Source of the DNA: Yinghuangia aomiensis
GTDB lineage: Bacteria; Actinomycetota; Actinomycetes; Streptomycetales; Streptomycetaceae
Assembly (NCBI RefSeq): GCF_039542225.1
Contig: NZ_BAABHS010000027.1
Span: 44,211 to 108,210, forward strand
Reading direction: 5' to 3'
Length of the DNA stretch: 64,000 nucleotides
Shown piece after piece: positions 24,885 to 31,939 of the stretch. Every line of letters starts with the position of its first letter. Position 1 is the first letter of the stretch. The notes under the pieces were generated by a model, which saw only the letters and a list, made by a program, of their open reading frames with translations, was not told the DNA's origin and did no database searches. The position numbers were made by a program, and so were the translations under genes.

Positions 24885-24899
24885 GAGAATAGCATTCTC
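24885..24899. promoter_or_regulatory. TetR operator GAGAAT-AGC-ATTCTC (perfect arms)
   Basis: A perfect 6+3+6 palindrome in the 182-base gap between the dehydrogenase operon (minus) and the TetR gene (plus). This position next to the regulator gene is the main reason for assigning the whole motif family to that regulator. A second, weaker copy begins 22 bases to the right. Confidence 0.8.
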
Positions 24900-24906
24900 G
24901 CTCTTT

Positions 24907-24921
24907 GAGAGTAAGAGTCTC
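24907..24921. promoter_or_regulatory. Second TetR operator GAGAGT-AAG-AGTCTC
   Basis: A near-palindrome with two changes from the consensus arms (G for A in the left arm, G for T in the right). It starts 22 bases from the perfect site, about two helical turns, so two dimers could bind on the same face of the DNA and control both divergent promoters. Confidence 0.6.
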
Positions 24922-24988
24922 AGGATCTACGTCACATGCACTCAGAGATCGAAATGCCGCACCGTTATCGTCAGGTAAGGTTCCGAAT

Positions 24989-25666
24989 ATGCCGCAGAAG
25001 ACGAATGCGTCCCCGAGCGCCGCGAACGACGAGCCCGCCTGGAAGCAACGCGCCGTCGAGCGGTCGACCAAGACCGCGAGGCTCCGCGCCGAGCAGCGCG
25101 TCGAACGCTTCCTCGATGCGGCGCAGGCGATCATCACCGAGAAGGGCACCACCGACTTCACCGTCCAGGAAGTCGTGGACCGCTCGCGCCAGTCGCTGCG
25201 CAGCTTCTACCAGCACTTCGACGGCAAGCACGAGTTGCTGCTCGCCCTGTTCGAGGACGCACTGCGACGTTCGGCCGACCAGATCCGCGCCGCCACCGAG
25301 GCGCACGGCACCCCCTTGGAACGCCTCAAGGTCGCGGTCCAGCTGCTCTTCGAACTCTGCCGCCCGGACCCGGCAGCACAGCGCCCCCTCTTCACGGACT
25401 TCGCACCCCAGCTCCTGCTGCGCCACCCCAACGAGGTGCGCGTCGCCCACGCCCCGCTGCTGACACTGTTCGCCGAGCTGATGACCGACGCGGCCGACGC
25501 CGGCGAGCTTCGTTCCGGTGTCAAGCCGCGCCGCGCGGCCGCACTGACGATGCAGACCGTCATGTTCACCGCCCAGTCCGCGGCCGCACCCGACGACGAG
25601 AGCGCGCACCCGATCACCGCGGACGAGATCTGGGAGTTCTGTGCGCGGGGATTCTCCGGCAATTAG
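24989..25666 (+). CDS. TetR/AcrR family transcriptional regulator, candidate master regulator of the island
   Basis: A 225-residue TetR protein. The helix-turn-helix is at about residues 57-80 (FTVQEVVDRSRQSLRSFYQHF followed by DGKHELL, split here for length), preceded by a charged 40-residue arm. The C-terminal ligand domain is all-helical. The ATG at 24989 gives MPQKTNASPS with AAGG upstream; upstream in-frame starts would run through the operators. Two GAGAAT-type operators lie 68-104 bases before the start, implying autoregulation. The same palindrome recurs before most catabolic operons in the window, so I infer that it represses the island and is released by a pathway acyl-CoA. The ligand is unknown. 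Confidence 0.88.
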   Translation: MPQKTNASPSAANDEPAWKQRAVERSTKTARLRAEQRVERFLDAAQAIITEKGTTDFTVQEVVDRSRQSLRSFYQHFDGKHELLLALFEDALRRSADQIRAATEAHGTPLERLKVAVQLLFELCRPDPAAQRPLFTDFAPQLLLRHPNEVRVAHAPLLTLFAELMTDAADAGELRSGVKPRRAAALTMQTVMFTAQSAAAPDDESAHPITADEIWEFCARGFSGN

Positions 25667-25668
25667 TT

Positions 25669-25683
25669 GAGAATCTGATTCTC
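25669..25683. promoter_or_regulatory. TetR operator GAGAAT-CTG-ATTCTC (perfect arms)
   Basis: A perfect palindrome placed two bases after the TetR stop codon and 31 bases before the thioesterase start at 25715. This gives the thioesterase its own control, separate from read-through from the regulator gene. Confidence 0.78.
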
Positions 25684-25696
25684 CGAGCGAGAGAAC

Positions 25697-25716
25697 ATGC
25701 CTACACTCGTAGGCAT
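25697..25716 (+). promoter_or_regulatory. Inverted repeat with embedded -10 at the thioesterase start
   Basis: ATGCCTAC and GTAGGCAT form a perfect 8-base inverted repeat with a 4-base loop. TACACT inside it is a good -10 hexamer, eight bases before the ATG at 25715. This suggests a leaderless message, and it makes the upstream ATG at 25697 unlikely because it would lie in the promoter. Confidence 0.45.
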
Positions 25717-26542
25717 GTCTCTTCGCGATCCCTGGAGCGACCTGCTCGCCTGCCTCAACCTGGCTCCCGCCGCGCCCGCCGGCCCAACCGACGGCCGGGC
25801 CGTATGGACCGGTGTCAACCAACAACTGGGCTACCACCGGCTCTTCGGTGGTCAGTTGCTCGCCCAAACGGTCCGGGCCGCCGGGCTCACCGTCCCCGGC
25901 AAGTCCGTCAAGTCGCTGCATGTGCTGTTCGCCCGCCCCGGCGACACCGCCGAACCGGTCCGGTACGAGGTCGAACGCCACCACGAAGGAAGCACGTTCG
26001 CCTCTGTGTCCGTGACCGCCCGCCAATCGCACGGCGCGGTCGCCACCGCCACGGTCTCCCTCCACGTCCCGGAAGCCGGTCCGGACCGTCAGAGCACCGA
26101 TCCGGTGCCCGCCGTCCCGGGGCCGGAACGGCGCGTCGAGTTGGAGCCGATCCCTTGGGAGACCCGTTCCACACTCGACCTCGACACCGTCAAAACCGAG
26201 GAGCCCGAGTACGCGTTCTGGATGCGCACTCCCCCTGCCGATCCGGCGCTGGCTCAGGCGCTGACCGCGTACGCCACCGATCTGACCCCCATAGGCACCG
26301 CACTGCGCCCGTTCGAGGCGGTCACACAGCACGACGCCGGAACCGTCTTCACCTCGGCGGTCACCGCACACAGCGTGTGGTTCCACCGAGCGTTCCGCAC
26401 CGACGATGCTTGGCTGTTCGTTCGGCAGCACAGCCCGCTGGTCGCGCACGGCCGCTGCTTCGGCCGCGGCGACGTGCTGGCCGAAGACGGGTCACTGGTC
26501 GCCTCTTTCGCCCAGGAAGCCCTGCTCCGCTTCACCGCCTGA
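25715..26542 (+). CDS. tesB: Acyl-CoA thioesterase II (TesB type)
   Basis: A 275-residue double-hotdog thioesterase. The first hotdog shows GYHRLFGGQLLAQTVRAA and GSTFASVSVTARQ; the second shows SVWFHRAFRTDDAWLFVRQ with the catalytic-site aspartate and ends DGSLVASFAQEALLR, the TesB signature. It hydrolyses acyl-CoA to free acid and CoA, probably to relieve CoA trapping when a step stalls. The start at 25715 (MSLRDPW) is preferred over 25697 because of the promoter geometry. Its last 51 bases overlap the end of the convergent GTPase gene. Confidence 0.85.
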   Translation: MSLRDPWSDLLACLNLAPAAPAGPTDGRAVWTGVNQQLGYHRLFGGQLLAQTVRAAGLTVPGKSVKSLHVLFARPGDTAEPVRYEVERHHEGSTFASVSVTARQSHGAVATATVSLHVPEAGPDRQSTDPVPAVPGPERRVELEPIPWETRSTLDLDTVKTEEPEYAFWMRTPPADPALAQALTAYATDLTPIGTALRPFEAVTQHDAGTVFTSAVTAHSVWFHRAFRTDDAWLFVRQHSPLVAHGRCFGRGDVLAEDGSLVASFAQEALLRFTA

Positions 26543-27403
26543 CAGCAGCACATCGGCTGCCGTGTACACGTCCACCGCCCCGCTCGCCACACTCTCCGCG
26601 AGTGCGGCGAGCCCGGGGCGGTCGCGCAGGCGGGTCTGGGCGAGGGACAGGATCTGCGTCCGGGCGCGCGCGGTGCGCCGTTCCGGCACGTCCGTGACGT
26701 GGTGGGCGTCGATGGCTGCGACGAGAGCCGGGATGCCTTCGGCCCGTGCGGCGACCAGGGTGAGGATCGGCACGTCGAGTTCCATGTGCAAGTCGCGCAC
26801 GGTCCGGTCCGCACCGTCGCGGTCGGCCTTATTGACCGCGACGATGTCGGCTACCTCCAGCAGGCCCGCCTTGGCCGCCTGCACGGCATCGCCCGCGCCG
26901 GGGGTCAGGACGACCACAGTCGTGTCCGCGACGGCCGCGATCTCGATCTCGGACTGCCCCACCCCGACGGTCTCGAGCAGGACGACGTCGAACCCGAGGG
27001 CTGCCAGCAGGCGAACAGCCGCCGGAACCGCCGCGGACAGGCCGCCGAGATGGCCGCGGGCCGCAACCGAGCGGATCAGCACACCGGGATCGTTGGTGTG
27101 CGCCGCCATGCGGATGCGGTCGCCGAGCAGCGCTCCGCCGCTGAACGGCGACGAGGGATCGACGGCCAGCACGGCGACCCGCACGCCGGTCGCCCGGTAG
27201 GCGCCTACCAGTGCCGCTGCCGTCGTGGACTTGCCCGCCCCGGGCGGCCCGGTCAGTCCCACCACGCGGGCTCGTACCCCGGGGTCCAGCAGCACGAGCA
27301 CGTCGTCGCGCCGGCGGCCTTCGACCAGGCTCAGCAACCGCCCGGCGGCGCGCGGGGATCCCCCGCGCGCCGCCGCGAGCAGACCGGCGATGTCCGTGGT
27401 CAA
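26492..27403 (-). CDS. meaB: MeaB/ArgK-type GTPase, chaperone of a B12-dependent mutase
   Basis: A 303-residue G3E-family GTPase. The P-loop is GLTGPPGAGKSTTAAAL, followed by VAVLAVDPSSPFSGGALLGD, the metal/switch stretch LLETVGVGQSEIEI and the base motif VNKADRDGADR. MeaB proteins gate cobalamin delivery to and protect acyl-CoA mutases, so its partner is most likely the split mutase at 34199-36177, about 7 kb away. The start is a TTG at 27403 overlapping the thiolase stop as TTGA; no ATG or GTG is available nearby. It overlaps the thioesterase gene tail-to-tail by 51 bases. Confidence 0.88.
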   Translation of the reverse strand: MTTDIAGLLAAARGGSPRAAGRLLSLVEGRRRDDVLVLLDPGVRARVVGLTGPPGAGKSTTAAALVGAYRATGVRVAVLAVDPSSPFSGGALLGDRIRMAAHTNDPGVLIRSVAARGHLGGLSAAVPAAVRLLAALGFDVVLLETVGVGQSEIEIAAVADTTVVVLTPGAGDAVQAAKAGLLEVADIVAVNKADRDGADRTVRDLHMELDVPILTLVAARAEGIPALVAAIDAHHVTDVPERRTARARTQILSLAQTRLRDRPGLAALAESVASGAVDVYTAADVLLSGGEAEQGFLGERGDQ

Positions 27404-28542
27404 GGCGCCGCCACTTCGATCACCGTCGCCGAGCCCATGCCGCCCCCGGCGCACATCGCCGCCACTCCGATCCCGCCGCCGCGCCTGCGGAGTTCGTGGA
27501 CGAGCGTGACGAGCATGCGGGCACCGGACGCGGCGACCGGATGTCCCAGCGAGCACCCGCTGCCGCTGACGTTGACGCGGTCCGGGTCCAGGTCGAGGGC
27601 GGCGACCGCGGCGACCGCGACCGAAGCGAACGCCTCGTTGATCTCGAACAGGTCGACGTCCCGGACCGAGAGGCCGGCACGGGACAAGGCTTTCCGGATG
27701 GCCGGGCTCGGTGCGAGCCCGGTCTCCGCCGGGTTCACGCCGACGGACGCCCACGAGCGGACGACCGCCAGTGCCGGCAGACCGAGAGCGTCGCTCGCCA
27801 CCGCGAGAACAGCCGCGGCGTCGTTGGCGCCGGAGGCGTTGCCCGCGGTGATGCTGAACCCCTCAATCTCGGGGTGCAGCGGCTTCAGGGCCGCGAGCTT
27901 CTCCAGGCTCGTGTCGCGGCGCGGGTGCTCGTCGACCGAGAACACGCCATGGGGCGTTTTGATCGGCACGATCTCGTCGCGCAACCGGCCTTCGTCGATG
28001 GCCCTCACGGCGTTCCGGTGCGAGCGGAGCGCCCAGGCATCCTGGTCGGCGCGGTTGATGCCGGCCTTGACGGCGGTGTTCCAGCCGACTGTGATGCTCG
28101 TGTCCAGCCCCGGGGCGTCGGCCTGGTCGGGGTGGGTCGGCGATGTCCACGGATCGACCCATTCGCCGTCCCGCAAGACCCGGGAGCGCGGCGAGGTCGA
28201 CGCCGAGTTGACGCCGCCGGCCAGGACCAGGCGGTCCATGCCCGCCCGGATGCCGGCCGCGGCGATCTGCACCGCCGAGAGGCCGGCGGCGCAATGCCGG
28301 TTGTCGGCGAGCCCGGGGACTGCGGTGAGTCCCGCACTCAGCGCGGCGTGCCGGGCGATCACCCCTCCTCCGTAGAGGCCTTCGCCGAGGACGACGTCGT
28401 CGACCAAGGCGGTGTCGACGCGCTCGGCCGCGGCGGCCAGCACATGGCGGGCGAGTTCGAACGCGTCGGTGTCGCGGAGCGTCCCCTTGAACGCGGTTCC
28501 TATCGGCGTGCGGAGCGCTTCGACGATGACGGCTTCAGGCAT
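27400..28542 (-). CDS. Thiolase (acetyl-CoA acetyltransferase family)
   Basis: A 380-residue thiolase. The nucleophilic cysteine is in DNRHCAAGLSAVQ, the histidine in CSLGHPVAASGA and the second cysteine in AMCAGGGMGSA; NEAFASVAVAAV is also typical. It cleaves a 3-oxoacyl-CoA. The gene overlaps the upstream ligase by 8 bases and the downstream GTPase by 4, so the three are one translational unit. Pairing of thiolase with a mutase chaperone suggests that the released unit is propionyl- or a branched acyl-CoA feeding the mutase. That link is inference from gene order only. Confidence 0.9.
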   Translation of the reverse strand: MPEAVIVEALRTPIGTAFKGTLRDTDAFELARHVLAAAAERVDTALVDDVVLGEGLYGGGVIARHAALSAGLTAVPGLADNRHCAAGLSAVQIAAAGIRAGMDRLVLAGGVNSASTSPRSRVLRDGEWVDPWTSPTHPDQADAPGLDTSITVGWNTAVKAGINRADQDAWALRSHRNAVRAIDEGRLRDEIVPIKTPHGVFSVDEHPRRDTSLEKLAALKPLHPEIEGFSITAGNASGANDAAAVLAVASDALGLPALAVVRSWASVGVNPAETGLAPSPAIRKALSRAGLSVRDVDLFEINEAFASVAVAAVAALDLDPDRVNVSGSGCSLGHPVAASGARMLVTLVHELRRRGGGIGVAAMCAGGGMGSATVIEVAAP

Positions 28543-29968
28543 GGGCGTCCTCCAAGTCGGTCTGCAGGGCCCGGCGCAGGAGCTTGCCGGTGTCGGTCTT
28601 GGGCAGTTCGGGGCGGAACACGATCCGGTCGGGGGTCTTCGACGAGCGCAGCCGGTCCCTGACCCAGGAGCGGATTTCTTCCGCGTCGCCGTCGCCGACG
28701 ACTACGGCGACCAGGCGCTGGCCCCATTCGGGGTCGGGCACGCCGATCACGGCGGCCTCCCGGACTCCCGGGTGGCCGAGCAGGACGTCCTCGATCTCGG
28801 CGGGCGCGATGTTCTCGCCGCCGCGGATGATGGTGTCGTCGGCGCGGCCATCGATGAACAGATAGCCGTCCGCGTCCAGGCGGCCGAGGTCGCGGGTGGG
28901 GAACCAGCCTTCGCCGTCGAGGGCACTGCGCCCGCCGTACTCGCCGGAGATCTGGTCCCCGCGCACGAAGACGAGGCCCGTCTCGCCGGGCGGCGCGGGC
29001 GTGCCTTCCGGAGTGCGGATGAGGAATTCGATGCCGGGAAGGGGTCGGCCCACCGAGCCGAGCCGGTCGCGAACCGCGGGGTCGTCGGACGTGAACGCGG
29101 CGCGGTGGTCGTCGGGGCCGAGGACGGCGACCGAGGACGCCGTTTCGGTGAGGCCGTAGGCGTTGACGAAGCCCGTGTGCGGGAAGAGCGCCAGCGCCTT
29201 CTCCAGCACGGGGCGGGGTGTGCGGGAACCCCCGTAGGCGAGGCTGCGAAGGGTGGGTGCGTCCGCTTCGTCGCCGGGTACCGCCGCGACGATGCGAGCC
29301 AGCATCGTCGGGACGACCAAGGCGTGGGACACCTGCTCGTGGCGGACGGTCGCCAGCCATTCGTCGGGGTCGAATGCGGGCAGGTACACGATCCGTCGGC
29401 CCGTGTAGAGGTTGGACAGCACGTTGGTCAGGCCGGCGATGTGGTACGGCGGAACGGCCACGAGCGCGGCCTCGTCGGAGTCCGCTGCGGCGAACTCCAG
29501 GGTGTTGAACAGGTAGGCGAGCAGGTGCCGGTGCCGCAGCAGGGCCGCCTTCGGTGCTGCGGTCGTCCCGCTGGTGTACAGGATGACCGCGACGGCGTCC
29601 TGATCCGACGGGGCTTCGGCCTCATCGGCCTCCTCGGAGGCCGACGGGTCGAGGAGGCCGTCCAGGTCTTCCGGCCGGAGCACCAGTGCGCCCGGATGCC
29701 GCTCCTCCAACGCCGTCAACTGGTCTTCGCCGAGGCGGTAGTTGAGCGGCACGAACGGCACTCCCGCCAGTGCCGCGCCGAAGAGTGCCACCGGGTACGC
29801 GAGATGGTTCGCGCCCAGGTAGAGCACGGCAGGCCGGCCGCGAAACCGGGCGGCGGCGGCGCGCGCGAGGCGTTCCAGGTCCGGTGCGCTCAGAGAGCGC
29901 CCGCCTACGGTCACGACCGGCCGGTCGCCGGCCGCCGCGGCCATCTGGAGAATCATCCATACATTCAT
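28535..29968 (-). CDS. Acyl-CoA synthetase (AMP-forming ligase)
   Basis: A 477-residue ANL-superfamily ligase with the P-loop ILYTSGTTAAPKAALLRH, NAYGLTETASSV, GWFPTRDLGRLDADGYLF, GRADDTIIRGGENIAPAEIE and the catalytic lysine in KTDTGKLLRRAL. It is shorter at the N-terminus than the other three ligases, starting directly with MNVWMILQMAAAAGDRP. The ATG at 29968 touches the GAGAAT operator (29969), so the transcript must have almost no leader. That makes the repressor a direct block on initiation. Divergent from the SDR at 30020. Confidence 0.87.
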   Translation of the reverse strand: MNVWMILQMAAAAGDRPVVTVGGRSLSAPDLERLARAAAARFRGRPAVLYLGANHLAYPVALFGAALAGVPFVPLNYRLGEDQLTALEERHPGALVLRPEDLDGLLDPSASEEADEAEAPSDQDAVAVILYTSGTTAAPKAALLRHRHLLAYLFNTLEFAAADSDEAALVAVPPYHIAGLTNVLSNLYTGRRIVYLPAFDPDEWLATVRHEQVSHALVVPTMLARIVAAVPGDEADAPTLRSLAYGGSRTPRPVLEKALALFPHTGFVNAYGLTETASSVAVLGPDDHRAAFTSDDPAVRDRLGSVGRPLPGIEFLIRTPEGTPAPPGETGLVFVRGDQISGEYGGRSALDGEGWFPTRDLGRLDADGYLFIDGRADDTIIRGGENIAPAEIEDVLLGHPGVREAAVIGVPDPEWGQRLVAVVVGDGDAEEIRSWVRDRLRSSKTPDRIVFRPELPKTDTGKLLRRALQTDLEDAHA

Positions 29969-29983
29969 GAGAATGATACTCTC
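29969..29983. promoter_or_regulatory. TetR operator GAGAAT-GAT-ACTCTC (one mismatch)
   Basis: A palindrome with a single mismatch from the consensus, in the 51-base gap between the divergent ligase (minus, start 29968) and SDR (plus, start 30020). One bound dimer would cover both promoters. Confidence 0.72.
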
Positions 29984-30019
29984 TCAAATCAAGAGTCTTG
30001 TTAACAAGGAGGGATCGGG

Positions 30020-30784
30020 ATGCTGGTCAGCGGTAGCTCGGCGCTCGTCGTCGGCGGGGCGGGGGGTCTCGGCGAGGCCACGGTGCGGCGTCTGCACGCG
30101 GGCGGAGCACGGGTCGTGGTCGCCGATCTCGCCGACGACAAAGGCAAGGCCCTCGAAACCGAGCTGGGGGTCCGGTACGTCCGCACCGACGCCACCGACG
30201 AGGCCGACGTCCGAGCTGCGGTCGAGGCCGCCGAAGACCTGGGGCCGCTGCGGATTTCGGTGGACGCCCACGGCGGCCCCGCCGCGGGCGGCCGGCTCGT
30301 GGGCAAGGACGGGAGCCCGCTCGACCTGGCCGGATTCCGCACCACCGTGGACGTGTACCTGACGGGCGTCTTCAACGTGATGCGGCTCGCCGCGGCCGGC
30401 ATGGCACGCCAGGAGCCGACCGCGGACGGTCATCGGGGCGTCATCGTCAACACCGCGTCCATTGCGGCTTACGAGGGGCAGATCGGACAACTCCCCTATG
30501 CCGCGGCCAAGGGCGGTGTCGTCAGCATGACGCTGGTGGCGGCCCGCGACCTGGCCCCGCTCGGCATCCGGGTCGTGACGATCGCGCCCGGCACCTTCCT
30601 CACCCCCGCGTACGGCAAAGCCGGCGAGCAGTTGGAGGCGTACTGGGGACCGCAGGTTCCGCATCCGAAGCGCATGGGGCGCTCCCCGGAGTACGCGGAA
30701 CTCGCCTACCACATCGTGGAGAACGACTACCTCAACGGCGAGGTCATCCGCCTGGACGGGGCGCTGCGCTTCCCGCCCAAGTGA
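30020..30784 (+). CDS. SDR family 3-hydroxyacyl-CoA dehydrogenase-like enzyme
   Basis: A 254-residue SDR with VVGGAGGLGEATVRRL for the cofactor, VVADLADDKGK giving an NAD-preferring aspartate, NTASIAAYEGQIGQ, YAAAK as catalytic pair, and IAPGTFLTPAYGK with EVIRLDGALRFPPK at the end. The pattern matches type II 3-hydroxyacyl-CoA dehydrogenases (HSD17B10-like), which oxidise 3-hydroxyacyl-CoA and some hydroxysteroids. AGGAGG before the ATG is a strong ribosome site. It would act between the hydratases and thiolases of the island and shares its operator with the divergent ligase. Confidence 0.87.
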   Translation: MLVSGSSALVVGGAGGLGEATVRRLHAGGARVVVADLADDKGKALETELGVRYVRTDATDEADVRAAVEAAEDLGPLRISVDAHGGPAAGGRLVGKDGSPLDLAGFRTTVDVYLTGVFNVMRLAAAGMARQEPTADGHRGVIVNTASIAAYEGQIGQLPYAAAKGGVVSMTLVAARDLAPLGIRVVTIAPGTFLTPAYGKAGEQLEAYWGPQVPHPKRMGRSPEYAELAYHIVENDYLNGEVIRLDGALRFPPK

Positions 30785-30873
30785 CCTGCGACGGCGGCCT
30801 CGCATCCGAACCGAGGCCGCCCTCCGCACCCGTACGCGAACCGCCGAGCCACACGCACCGAAAGCAGGCCGCC

Positions 30874-31866
30874 ATGTCCCGACCCCCCATGTTCGAGCGC
30901 GCGACCGTCGTCCGGGTCGTCCGGGAGACCCCGGACGCACGGACGTTCGTGCTCGCTCCGCACGGGGAGCCGTTCGTCTACCGCGCCGGGCAGTTCTGCA
31001 CGCTCCGGGTGCACGTCGACGGCGAGGAACTCCTGCGCTCGTACTCGATGTCGAGCGCGCCGGAGACCGACGACGAACTCACGACGACGGTGAAGCGCGT
31101 GCCCGGCGGGCGCGTGTCGAACTGGCTGGTCGACCGTGTCGCGGCCGGGGACGAGATCGAACTGACACGCCCAGCCGGGGTGTTCTGCCTGCGTGAGGCG
31201 GACGCCCCCGTGTTGGGGTTCGCGGGCGGGAGCGGCATAACGCCGATCATCTCCTTGGCCAAGAGTGCCCTGGCCACGACCGAGCGGCCGGTCCGGCTGC
31301 TGTGCGCCGACCGCGATCGGGAATCGGCGATCTTCACGGAGGCCCTCGCGGAACTCGTGGAGAAGTATCGCGGACGACTCACCGTCGTCCGGCATTTCGA
31401 CGCCGAGCGCGGCTTCGCGGACGCGGCGACGATACGGGACTTCGTGGGCCGGGATGCCGACGCGGACGCTTACCTGTGCGGGCCCTCACCGTTCATGGAC
31501 CTGGTGGAGGCGGCATGGCGGGGGCCGGGGCGCATCTTCACGGAACGGTTCGGGGGTGCTGCGCCGACGGCCGCCGTGGCCGGAGACTCGGTGGACGGGA
31601 CGGTGACCGTCGTGCTGGGCCGGAAGAAGGCGTCCGTGCCCCGGCACGAGAACGAGACGCTGTTGGAGAGCGCCCGGCGCGCCGGCCTTACTCCGCCGTT
31701 CTCCTGCGAGGGCGGCAGCTGCGCAACATGCATGGCGCTGGTGACCGAAGGCTCCGCGACGATGCGGGTGAACGACGCGTTGACGGAGGACGAAGTGGCC
31801 GAGGGATGGGTGCTGACCTGCCAGGCCGTACCGGACTCGGCTTCGATCACGGTGCGCTACGAGTGA
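30874..31866 (+). CDS. Flavin reductase with C-terminal 2Fe-2S domain (oxygenase reductase, KshB-like)
   Basis: A 330-residue FNR-type reductase: FAD site RSYSMSSAP (about 55-63), NAD site GFAGGSGITPIISL (about 115-128), and a plant-type [2Fe-2S] domain with cysteines at about 278, 283, 286 and 316. This order is that of KshB, HmpA-like and related reductases, which feed electrons to Rieske oxygenases. No Rieske oxygenase subunit is encoded in the window, so the partner is either elsewhere or one of the unassigned oxidative systems. It lies 89 bases after the SDR and is followed by a very strong hairpin. Confidence 0.88.
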   Translation: MSRPPMFERATVVRVVRETPDARTFVLAPHGEPFVYRAGQFCTLRVHVDGEELLRSYSMSSAPETDDELTTTVKRVPGGRVSNWLVDRVAAGDEIELTRPAGVFCLREADAPVLGFAGGSGITPIISLAKSALATTERPVRLLCADRDRESAIFTEALAELVEKYRGRLTVVRHFDAERGFADAATIRDFVGRDADADAYLCGPSPFMDLVEAAWRGPGRIFTERFGGAAPTAAVAGDSVDGTVTVVLGRKKASVPRHENETLLESARRAGLTPPFSCEGGSCATCMALVTEGSATMRVNDALTEDEVAEGWVLTCQAVPDSASITVRYE

Positions 31867-31870
31867 GGTG

Positions 31871-31914
31871 CGCCGAAGGGGCGCCGCGCACGGTTGCGCG
31901 GCGCCCCTTCGGCG
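31871..31914. terminator. Bidirectional terminator, 20-base perfect stem
   Basis: The arms 31871-31890 and 31895-31914 are exact reverse complements around a 4-base loop (CGGT). It lies between the convergent reductase (ends 31866) and CoA-transferase (ends 31940) genes, so it can stop transcription from both sides. Confidence 0.85.
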
Positions 31915-31939
31915 TTTCGGGAACGGTAGCCGTCCGCAC

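Noticed and set aside
29949..29963. GAGAATCATCCATAC half-site
   Set aside because: Only one arm matches and it is in the first codons of the ligase gene beside a real operator.
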